A model generated the notes under the pieces. The model was not told the DNA's origin, searched no databases, and saw only the letters and a list, made by a program, of their open reading frames with translations. 39,849 nt of DNA from a virus, in IMG/VR virus record IMGVR_UViG_3300008110_000140, positions 1 through 39,849 of that record; one strand, 5' to 3'. This document shows, piece after piece, positions 33,963-39,015 of the stretch. Position numbers and translations under genes: made by a program. The number at the start of each line of letters is the position of its first letter. Positions within the stretch are counted from its first letter, which is position 1.

Positions 33963-34657
33963 CACGGCATCCTTTCGTAAGGGATGAGGATCGGTGTCAG
34001 CCCACCATCGACGACCACGCCAACACCCAGCCACGGCTTAAATTTGGCCGTCTTGCCGTAGGCAAAGGCATAGGCTCGGGTGTCAATCAAACACCCGACG
34101 TTCATCCCCCAGCGCTTTTTGTTTTCCGTCACGACATGGGCTATCCCGGCATTGGCATGCAGATGGCCGAAGACCACATTGACGCCCTTATCCAGCGCCG
34201 CCTGCCGGTAGGCTCCCGCCCCACTGTAGCCGCAGCCGTGAAAGAGATGCACCTTGGCCCGGGCCATAGAGATCGTCCAGTGATCGCGCCACTGCCAGCC
34301 GGAAGGGGCGCCGAGGATATCGCGGTACGTTTTGAGCAGGGTGCTGGGGATCCCGGCATGGGATGCCTTGCGTGCCCAGCGTTGGCCGTGGTTCGATACC
34401 GCCAGCTTCATTTCTGGAAAAGCCGCGTACCACTTCGCCAGGCGGCGCCGAGCCGCTTCCAGCTCGGAGTTGGGCGTATGGCGGGCGTCGGGGTCTTTTT
34501 CCCACATGCCGCCAAAGTAGCTATCGACCTCGTCACCGACGTTGAAGATCGCCGATTTGGGAATTTTAAATTCCCGCGCCACGGCTTGGACAAAGCGCAG
34601 GCTACCCGGTGCCTCGAAGGGGATCTGCAGATCGCTGATAAAAAGCGCTTTCCGCAT
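33962..34657 (-). CDS. Calcineurin-like metallophosphoesterase
   Basis: A 231-residue protein, ATG 34657. It has MPPE signature blocks: FISDLQIPF with D9, NVGDEVD with D42, SNHGQRW with N89-H90, HLFHGCG with H140, and FGHLHANA with H165/H167. The usual first-block His is replaced by Gln (D-L-Q), a variant common in phage members. Such enzymes hydrolyse phosphoesters; the substrate in phages may be DNA, cyclic nucleotides or protein. It is the first gene of the leftward block reading to terL, portal and capsid, so its start region controls that operon. Confidence 0.85.
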   Translation of the reverse strand: MRKALFISDLQIPFEAPGSLRFVQAVAREFKIPKSAIFNVGDEVDSYFGGMWEKDPDARHTPNSELEAARRRLAKWYAAFPEMKLAVSNHGQRWARKASHAGIPSTLLKTYRDILGAPSGWQWRDHWTISMARAKVHLFHGCGYSGAGAYRQAALDKGVNVVFGHLHANAGIAHVVTENKKRWGMNVGCLIDTRAYAFAYGKTAKFKPWLGVGVVVDGGLTPILIPYERMP

Positions 34658-34716
34658 CGTCGTTCCCCTTCGTGGCGGCGTTGCGTTTTGGCGGCACTTT
34701 CTTGTTTTGCGTAAGG

Positions 34717-34754
34717 CTATTTTATCACACTTTTTGCGAAAAATAGGCTAAAAT
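34717..34754. promoter_or_regulatory. Divergent promoter/operator region
   Basis: An inverted repeat of CTATTTT (34717-34723) and AAAATAG (34740-34746). Its left arm is part of a leftward -10-like TAAAAT (read minus, at 34724-34719). A rightward -10-like TAAAAT is at 34749-34754. The two face apart between the leftward metallophosphoesterase operon and the rightward island. No good -35 boxes were found, so the promoter call is tentative. Confidence 0.35.
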
Positions 34755-34787
34755 CGCCTCGCTTTATTCATGAAATACCTCTTCATG

Positions 34788-34840
34788 GACCATCCTTCTG
34801 GTCTCGGAAGGCTCTGCCGTTGGCGGGGCCTTTCTTTTTT
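34788..34840 (+). terminator. Leader hairpin and rho-independent terminator before the rightward island
   Basis: First hairpin: GACCA (34788-34792) with TGGTC (34799-34803). Second: a 9-bp stem AAGGCTCTG (34808-34816) with CGGGGCCTT (34824-34832, with G-U pairs), followed by TTTCTTTTTT (34831-34840). It is a strong rightward terminator 35 bases or more after a rightward -10-like box and 90 bases before the first island gene. It may be an attenuator, or the 3' end of a small RNA of about 80 bases. The interval 34841-34929 contains no gene. Confidence 0.65.
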
Positions 34841-34929
34841 CCGATAAAAAAGGTTTCCGTTTTTCGCGAACCCCTAGCGTCAGCGCTTGCCTGCATGCTC
34901 TGATTAAACAAACGGCGGAGGATCAGGCG

Positions 34930-35148
34930 ATGAGCAGTGGGGGTGTGGTCGGCGAAATCGAGACGTTACAAGTGCGCTCGGGGGATGTCATCATCCTACG
35001 GCCCCGTGAGCCACTGTCCGATGCCCGCATTGCCCAGGTCTACGATCAGCTGAAAAGCTGGCTGGATTTTCGCCGGATCAAAGTCCACGTCGCCCTCATG
35101 CCCCACGACTGTGACTTGATCCTCCTGCGCGAGGACCGGGCGCCATGA
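34930..35148 (+). CDS. Hypothetical protein, first gene of rightward island
   Basis: A 72-residue protein, ATG 34930 with GGAGG eight bases upstream. Pattern: VGEIETLQVRSGDVIILRPR (beta), then EPLSDARIAQVYDQLKSWLD (helix), then VHVALMPHDCDLILLRED (beta). The helix between beta strands resembles small alpha/beta proteins, but no family is recognised. Its stop overlaps the next ATG (ATGA), so the island is one operon. Transcription runs against all flanking genes. Confidence 0.65.
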   Translation: MSSGGVVGEIETLQVRSGDVIILRPREPLSDARIAQVYDQLKSWLDFRRIKVHVALMPHDCDLILLREDRAP

Positions 35149-35327
35149 TCGACTTTATCCCGTGCATCTGTGATGCCGATGCCGAACTGGATTTTGATGG
35201 CGGCTGGCGCTTTGTTTGCCATGAGTGTGGGCTGTCGTCCAAGCCTGTCTTTACAGCCCGGGCGGCCCGCAAAGAGTTTCGTCTTCTGCTTGCCTCGCTC
35301 GAACAAGACGACGACGATGACGGCTAA
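35145..35327 (+). CDS. Small zinc-ribbon-like protein
   Basis: A 60-residue protein, ATG 35145, ATGA-coupled to the preceding gene. It has two Cys pairs: C7-x-C9 near the start (PCICDADAEL) and FVCHECGLSS (C-x-x-C). Then TARAARKEFRLLLASLEQ forms a helix, and the tail is DDDDDG. This is the arrangement of small one-ribbon proteins related in style to Lar/phage zinc-finger proteins, where a helix with 'AW/EF' follows the second knuckle. A nucleic-acid-binding or restriction-alleviation role is speculative. Confidence 0.55.
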   Translation: MIDFIPCICDADAELDFDGGWRFVCHECGLSSKPVFTARAARKEFRLLLASLEQDDDDDG

Positions 35328-35369
35328 CTTGCCCAACCGCTATGCCGCACACGTCTAAGGATGCCTGCT

Positions 35370-35750
35370 ATGCAGCTGATGAAAACCCCGCGTTCCGCCA
35401 TGTATCTGGCCTTTGTCCGATCGCAGCTTTGCGCCGTGACGCAGACCGACCACGGGGTTGTGGCCCACCATGTGCGCATGCCACCCCACGGAGGCGGGGT
35501 GGGACTTAAACCGTCCGACTACCGGACTGTACCGCTCAACCAAATGCGCCATCTCGAACTGCACCAGGTTGGCGAAAAAACATTCTGGAAGCGGGCCGGG
35601 GTGGTCCCTGAGATGGTCATGGCCGAGCTCCTGCACCTTTGGATCATGAAGCGCTACGGCATTGAGCTGCCGATGATCGAAGACCCCGACCAGGCCTGCG
35701 CTTATGTCGATGCGCTTGAGCGTTTTATCGTTTCAAGCGGCGCGGCATAA
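35370..35750 (+). CDS. HNH-like nuclease family protein (DUF968/Ref-like)
   Basis: A 126-residue protein. I prefer ATG 35370 over 35361 because TAAGG is nine bases before it but touches the first ATG. The core is VAHHVRMPPHGGGVGLKPSD, YRTVPLNQMRHLELH, KTFWKRAGV. It matches the H-H ... G-x-K-x-x-D ... x-V-P-L ... x-H-x-x-x-H pattern of DUF968 and Ref-type nuclease-like proteins, with H33/H34, H61 and H65. One Cys of the usual C-x-x-C pair is missing (SQLCAVT), so metal binding may be altered. These proteins are linked to recombination and DNA processing in phages. Last gene of the island, ending beside the palindrome pair. Confidence 0.65.
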   Translation: MQLMKTPRSAMYLAFVRSQLCAVTQTDHGVVAHHVRMPPHGGGVGLKPSDYRTVPLNQMRHLELHQVGEKTFWKRAGVVPEMVMAELLHLWIMKRYGIELPMIEDPDQACAYVDALERFIVSSGAA

Positions 35751-35762
35751 ACAGGAAAAAAA

Positions 35763-35798
35763 TTTGTGCCACAAACAATTAGCGGTTTGTGCCACAAA
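35763..35798. promoter_or_regulatory. Pair of identical 13-bp palindromes
   Basis: TTTGTGCCACAAA occurs at 35763-35775 and 35786-35798, centres 23 bases apart. Each is perfectly palindromic about its central C. They lie in the 52-base gap between convergent gene ends (nuclease and small terminase). This resembles a protein dimer binding site in tandem rather than a terminator, as no T tract follows. Confidence 0.7.
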
Positions 35799-35802
35799 CA
35801 TA

Positions 35803-36285
35803 CTACTGTTTATCGACCAGCTCCGCTTCCAGCACGTTCTGGACGAGACTGCCGTCGGCTTCGACGGTCGTCCTATAGATTACCGACGGCTTGGTCTCGA
35901 TCACCAGGTTACGCTGGTTATGGTATGTGGCAAGGGTCAGCTTGCAGGCCTCCAGCGCAATCTTTTCGTCTTCGTGGCTAATCAAGGCGCCAATCTTGCG
36001 GTGGGCACGGCGTACGTTCTGCTCTAAGAGCTCCATGGCCGAGCCGGTGAGGCGGTCATAGACTTCACGGAAGGCGGGCTTTTTCATGCGCCGCGCCACC
36101 GTCGACGGCGTCATGCCGCAGGCCTTGCCGAGCTCCGTCAGGTTCAAGGTTGGCCACTTAGAGAGGAGCTTAAGAATCTGCTTATCGACAACGTCCAGAT
36201 CACGGGCGTGAGCATAGGCGTCCAGCTTGGCCAGCAAGATGCGGTCCGCTGGATCAACCTCAAGCGTCAGCTCATCGGATGCCAT
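35803..36285 (-). CDS. Probable terminase small subunit (HTH)
   Basis: A 160-residue protein, ATG 36285, overlapping the upstream gene by 14 bases. Residues 33-72 (QILKLLSKWPTLNLTELGKA, CGMTPSTVARRMKKPAFREV) form a helix-turn-helix with the second helix STVARRM. A helical segment follows (YDRLTGSAMELLEQNVRRAH RKIGALI), then a beta C-terminal tail (VIYRTTVEADGSL). This domain order is typical of small terminase subunits that recognise the packaging site. Transcription is leftward like terL, although the rightward island lies between. A plain regulatory HTH protein is the alternative. Confidence 0.7.
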   Translation of the reverse strand: MASDELTLEVDPADRILLAKLDAYAHARDLDVVDKQILKLLSKWPTLNLTELGKACGMTPSTVARRMKKPAFREVYDRLTGSAMELLEQNVRRAHRKIGALISHEDEKIALEACKLTLATYHNQRNLVIETKPSVIYRTTVEADGSLVQNVLEAELVDKQ

Positions 36286-36538
36286 AGATCAGCACCGGGC
36301 TTTCTTCGCCGTCGAAGGCGCGGTAGGTGGCACTCTGCCAGTCGCCATAGACGACAAAGCGGGTCTTGTCGTGCGGCACCCGCGAGGCAAAGAGCGTCAC
36401 CGAGTAGGGCAGGGCCGCCCCCTCGACCACCCGGCGACGGCCGAGCCGGTCGTGGAAGGCAAAGGTCAAGACGCTGCCCGTCTTGTGGATGTCAATCTCT
36501 TGAGGCGGGTGCCAAGGGATCCCGATGAGATAGCGCAC
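36272..36538 (-). CDS. Hypothetical protein
   Basis: An 88-residue protein starting with GTG 36538 (VRYLIGIPW), preceded by GGGGAGG eight bases upstream and 4 bases after the previous stop. A longer ATG frame from 36637 overlaps the upstream gene and lacks support. Sequence: beta-rich, with HKTGSVLTFAFHDRLGRRRV, VEGAALPYSV, RFVVYGDWQSATYRAFDGEE. The family is not recognised. It may be a small nucleic-acid-related protein by neighbourhood only. It shares the same tight operon spacing as the genes on either side. Confidence 0.6.
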   Translation of the reverse strand: MRYLIGIPWHPPQEIDIHKTGSVLTFAFHDRLGRRRVVEGAALPYSVTLFASRVPHDKTRFVVYGDWQSATYRAFDGEESPVLIYGIR

Positions 36539-36542
36539 GCGG

Positions 36543-36785
36543 TCATCCTCCCCAGCCGTCCGTATCAATCCAGACAATGTCGGAACATCCCGGATGGCTA
36601 TCCATATGAATGGCGCGGAATTCTTCCAGGCTGGCATAAACCGTCAGGGTCGTTTTGGGAGCTCGCCACTCGACGACGACGCGCCCGGTCGGGTAGACGC
36701 AGCCCCACAGGACAACACCAGTGCCAGAGATGCCGCTCTCGTCAATGTCGCGGCGCAGACAAAAACGGCTGATCAAGCCTGACAT
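36543..36785 (-). CDS. Small conserved-type phage protein (DxSGxSGTGVV family)
   Basis: An 80-residue protein, ATG 36785 preceded by GGGGGG. Contains DIDESGISGTGVVLWGCVYP and TGRVVVEWRAPKTTLTVYAS LEEFRAIH. This resembles a small family I have seen in many phages with the pattern D-x-[ST]-G-x-SGTG-x-V-x-x-G ... W ... S-x-x-x-Y-x-S-x-[ED]-x-x-x-x-IH. Its function is not known. The family is usually encoded among early or replication-side genes, consistent with its place near SSB. Confidence 0.65.
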   Translation of the reverse strand: MSGLISRFCLRRDIDESGISGTGVVLWGCVYPTGRVVVEWRAPKTTLTVYASLEEFRAIHMDSHPGCSDIVWIDTDGWGG

Positions 36786-36788
36786 CTT

Positions 36789-36908
36789 TCACCCCCCACT
36801 ACGGGCGACCACCAAGGCAATGGCGACAGCCACGGCGTACGCCATGATCACCGGCGGCTCCATCGGCGCACGCTGCAGTGTGTCGATGGCGGCCTCAAAA
36901 ACCATCAT
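36789..36908 (-). CDS. Tiny membrane ORF between SSB and the next gene
   Basis: A 39-residue frame starting with ATGATG at 36908, overlapping the SSB 3' end by 14 bases and ending 3 bases before the next ATG. Residues about 18-36 (PPVIMAYAVAVAIALVVA) form one membrane segment. The region upstream has only a weak SD-like GGGGCGG. The exact fit between its neighbours and the hydrophobic run argue for a real small gene, but it is short enough to be chance. Confidence 0.4.
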   Translation of the reverse strand: MMVFEAAIDTLQRAPMEPPVIMAYAVAVAIALVVARSGG

Positions 36909-37260
36909 CCGCCCCGCTCGCAGCGGCGTCGTACGCGACAGGGTCGAGGAACTTAATTTGTTCCGCCGAGACTTTGGTCACCTTGAGGGAACGGCCCTCC
37001 TTCTCGTAGCTCTCCGTCCTCAGTCGACCCTCAACAAAAACCGTCGAGCCTTTGCGGAGGTAGCGTTTGCAGGAGACCGCTGTTTGTCCCCAGACGGTGA
37101 CCTTGTGGTGCTCCCAGAGAACCTTGTCCTCGCCACCTTCGCCTTTGGCAGGGGCGCGGTCCATCGTTGTGACGCTGAGGTTGGCCACTGGCACACCAGC
37201 CCGCGTTTCGCGCAGCTCAGGTTCAAACGACAGCTTTCCCATAAGCATGACCTTATTCAT
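36895..37260 (-). CDS. ssb: Single-stranded DNA-binding protein
   Basis: A 121-residue OB-fold protein, ATG 37260. Motifs: NKVMLMGKLSFEPELRET, ANLSVTTMDRAP, EHHKVTVWGQTAVSCKRYLR, KGSTVFVEGRLRTESYE, which is the standard bacterial/phage SSB core. The C-terminus GADDGF resembles the acidic tip that recruits replication proteins, but without the long Gly/Gln linker, so it is shorter than a typical bacterial SSB. It protects unwound DNA during phage replication and recombination. It lies near the helicase and VRR-NUC genes, and has its own candidate promoter and a 14-bp palindrome in the leader. Confidence 0.93.
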   Translation of the reverse strand: MNKVMLMGKLSFEPELRETRAGVPVANLSVTTMDRAPAKGEGGEDKVLWEHHKVTVWGQTAVSCKRYLRKGSTVFVEGRLRTESYEKEGRSLKVTKVSAEQIKFLDPVAYDAAASGADDGF

Positions 37261-37271
37261 GCAAGACCCCG

Positions 37272-37285
37272 AAAATCATGATTTT
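37272..37285. promoter_or_regulatory. Perfect 14-bp palindrome in the SSB leader
   Basis: AAAATCATGATTTT lies 12 bases upstream of the SSB start, between the candidate promoter and the gene. A perfect palindrome at this point is an operator candidate. A related TTATTCATGAAATA-type element, sharing the TCATGA centre, occurs near 34767. Confidence 0.5.
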
Positions 37286-37306
37286 TTTGGATGGCTAATT
37301 CTAGCT

Positions 37307-37335
37307 ATTTTACGCTCTCATAAAAGCCAGCGCAA
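37307..37335 (-). promoter_or_regulatory. Candidate promoter for SSB and downstream genes
   Basis: Minus strand: TTGCGC (37335-37330), 17-base spacer, TAAAAT (37312-37307). Predicted start near 37300, leaving about 40 bases to the SSB ATG. The 216-base interval 37261-37476 holds no convincing gene; a 32-codon GTG frame and a rightward frame within it lack support. Confidence 0.45.
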
Positions 37336-37476
37336 GCTCTGCTTGCCTTGGGCGCCAAGGCGTGCAAAGAAATGGGCCGCGGTGCTTGCCGCGCGGTTTC
37401 ACGTTCACCCTTTTTTTGTCGATGCGTCGGCCGAAAACGGTGGCGATATGATCATCACCCGACGAGGCAAGCGCCG

Positions 37477-37659
37477 CTAGTTTTTGCCAAACCTGGCAAA
37501 CACCACATTATCGGGGCGCCGCTTGGTCCAGGTTTCGTAGACGATCCACAGACCAAACAGCGGCGAGGTGGCAACAAAGGCGACGTAGAAGAGGCCGCAG
37601 GCTATGGCTTGGCCAAACCGGTAGGCTAGGCGCCTGGCGGTCGATTCGTGCATGCTCAT
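37477..37659 (-). CDS. Small membrane protein
   Basis: A 60-residue protein, ATG 37659 overlapping the VRR-NUC stop as ATGA and preceded by GGGAG. I reject the longer frame to 37728, which lies inside VRR-NUC. Residues 18-40 (QAIACGLFYVAFVATSPLFG, LWI) form one membrane segment, flanked by Arg-rich ends (TARRLAYR; TKRRPDN). Nothing more can be assigned. It could be a membrane anchor or a host-interaction protein. Confidence 0.6.
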   Translation of the reverse strand: MSMHESTARRLAYRFGQAIACGLFYVAFVATSPLFGLWIVYETWTKRRPDNVVFARFGKN

Positions 37660-38024
37660 TGGATCTCTCCCAGCTCGCGAAAGAACGCCTCGAGGTCGCC
37701 AACGTAGCGCACCACCCTCACAGCACACCCAGCATGGCGGAGCTTAGTCAGCCACTCCTCTTGGCTTTTGCTTAGACGCCCCTTGGTGCTTTTAAACTCC
37801 ACAGCCCACATCCTCCCTGGCTGCGTGCGCGAGCAGACGCCGGCAATGTCAGGAAAGCCCCGCAGTGGGTTTTGCGCATAGACGCGGCCGCCAGCCTTAA
37901 GCACCGGCCCCAGCGCCATCCGCCAGGCAAGAATGCCGCGCACTTTCAGCCATGCCAGGGCATTTCGTTGCAGCAGCGCCTCCGGCGAAACGAAACGCTT
38001 GACCGCCAAGCCTTTGCGAGCCAT
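37656..38024 (-). CDS. VRR-NUC domain nuclease (PD-(D/E)xK)
   Basis: A 122-residue protein, ATG 38024 with GGAGGGCAT upstream. The core is NPLRGFPDIAGVCSRTQPGR MWAVEFKSTKGRLSKSQEEW, giving the VRR-NUC pattern: D in GFPDI, E-x-K in VEFKSTKG, and Q in LSKSQEEW, then RHAGCAVRVVR. Single-domain VRR-NUC proteins of about 100-150 residues are common in phages and cleave branched or flap DNA; the precise reaction here is not established. It lies in the replication block with SSB and the helicase. Confidence 0.88.
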   Translation of the reverse strand: MARKGLAVKRFVSPEALLQRNALAWLKVRGILAWRMALGPVLKAGGRVYAQNPLRGFPDIAGVCSRTQPGRMWAVEFKSTKGRLSKSQEEWLTKLRHAGCAVRVVRYVGDLEAFFRELGEIQ

Positions 38025-38193
38025 ATGCCCTCCAGTGCGTCAAATCTGCCTTTGGTTGCGTTTCGCTGACCATAGCATGACACTGCGCAAACTTTCCACA
38101 AGCCACTCTGGGGGCGCCTTTTTGTGGCTCTGAGGCATATTTTTTTAGCGCAGGGCAGATGAGCGTTGGCGGGCTTCCCCCCGGGTGCCCCGC
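38025..38193 (-). other. Intergenic region with hairpins upstream of VRR-NUC
   Basis: 169 bases. A hairpin at 38162-38201 overlaps the 3' end of the degenerate RecA-like gene: AGCG and CGCT outside, GGCGGG and CCCGCC inside. A second possible stem is AGCCAC (38101-38106) with GTGGCT (38124-38129). Neither has a clear minus-strand T tract. An extended-10-like TGCTATGGT (minus strand) lies near 38083-38075 with no matching -35. No gene seen. Confidence 0.35.
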
Positions 38194-38913
38194 CTAGCGC
38201 TTGTGGGCTGATCCCCCAGACGGCCTGAGCCCGAGCGAGAGATTGACGTCGCCGAGCGGGATGACGGCATCATGCAACCCACCTTTAAGCACACGCAGAG
38301 CCCGCAGGTTGGCATCAATCGCGTCCCTTTGCTCGACCAGGCTGAGCACGACGTCGGCCATCTGACGAATGACCTCGACAGTATTCCCCGGCGCGCCTTC
38401 GGTGGTCGTCGCCACGCACGGCACATTTCTCTCGGCCAGCAGCACCTTGACCCGCGCCAGCCAGTCGGTGAGAAGATCGTCGTCCAGGAGCAGCGGCTCC
38501 CCGCCGTTGGTGAGCTCCTCAAGGCGGCTCAGCACCACCAGGCCAGTGTCCGGCGTCACCGTCTCGCGAAGGTAGCGCTCAACCGATTGCACCGTCGGCT
38601 GATCGGGGGTGAACTGGCGGAGCGTCTGGTTGTGGAAGCGCCAGCGCGTTTTCTCGGCCGGGACCGAGGCCTTTTTAGCCGGCTGCTTGGTCCCGAGAAG
38701 AGCGGCCTCCACCCGTGCCGGAAAGTCTTCCGGGTGATGTTCGGTCGAGACCACAACCACATCCTTTTCGGAGCGCAGCGTCGCGGCGGCTAGGTGGGCC
38801 GCCAGCTGGCTTTTTTCGTCGCTGTGCTGGCCGACAATGACGGTCAGTTTACCGTCTGGTAGGCCACCGTTTAAAGTTTTGTCGAGACTTTGTAATGCAG
38901 TCGAGATAGGCAC
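38194..38913 (-). CDS. DnaB/RecA-like fold protein with degenerate Walker A and B motifs
   Basis: A 239-residue protein, GTG 38913 with a perfect AAGGAGG seven bases upstream. The N-terminal layout (STALQSLDKTLNGGLPDGKL, then TVIVGQHSDEKSQLAAHLAA, VVVVSTEHH) follows the DnaB C-terminal/KaiC pattern: LD-x-x-L-x-GG, P-loop, then the E-x-x helix. The P-loop GQHSDEKS (28-35) has Glu33 where the second Gly of GxxxxGK[ST] should be. The Walker B strand LVVLSRLEE has Ser129 in place of Asp. Catalytic ATPase activity is therefore doubtful. It directly follows the real DnaB-type helicase and probably arose by duplication. A helicase-loading or regulatory partner is inferred. Confidence 0.72.
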   Translation of the reverse strand: MPISTALQSLDKTLNGGLPDGKLTVIVGQHSDEKSQLAAHLAAATLRSEKDVVVVSTEHHPEDFPARVEAALLGTKQPAKKASVPAEKTRWRFHNQTLRQFTPDQPTVQSVERYLRETVTPDTGLVVLSRLEELTNGGEPLLLDDDLLTDWLARVKVLLAERNVPCVATTTEGAPGNTVEVIRQMADVVLSLVEQRDAIDANLRALRVLKGGLHDAVIPLGDVNLSLGLRPSGGSAHKR

Positions 38914-38928
38914 GAAAACCTCCTTAGA

Positions 38929-39015
38929 CTAGTCGGCCGTGCTGTGCAAACGGCGCACCATATCGCGGGTGAACCGTCGGGTTGTTGAAAAAAGAGTAAA
39001 TGCGAGCTCTGTCAT
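38929..39015 (-). CDS. Tiny ORF between helicase and its degenerate paralog
   Basis: 28 residues, ATG 39015 overlapping the helicase stop as ATGA and ending 15 bases before the next GTG. Basic and helical (STTRRFTRDMVRRLHSTAD). Tight coupling supports translation; it may be a small peptide or just a ribosome-passing segment. No function can be assigned. Confidence 0.3.
   Translation of the reverse strand: MTELAFTLFSTTRRFTRDMVRRLHSTAD

Noticed and set aside
35763-35798. CRISPR-like or terminator reading of the twin palindromes
   Set aside because: Only two copies exist, separated by about 10 bases, with no spacer-size gap. No T tract follows either copy.
37340-37440. 32-codon GTG frame on the minus strand in the SSB upstream gap
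   Set aside because: Very short, Arg/Pro-rich and overlapping the candidate -35; AGGGTGA upstream is the only support.
37067-37480. Rightward 137-residue frame across the SSB start and its upstream region
   Set aside because: It is mostly antisense to SSB, has no good SD, and its only free part is a basic, low-information stretch over the promoter region.
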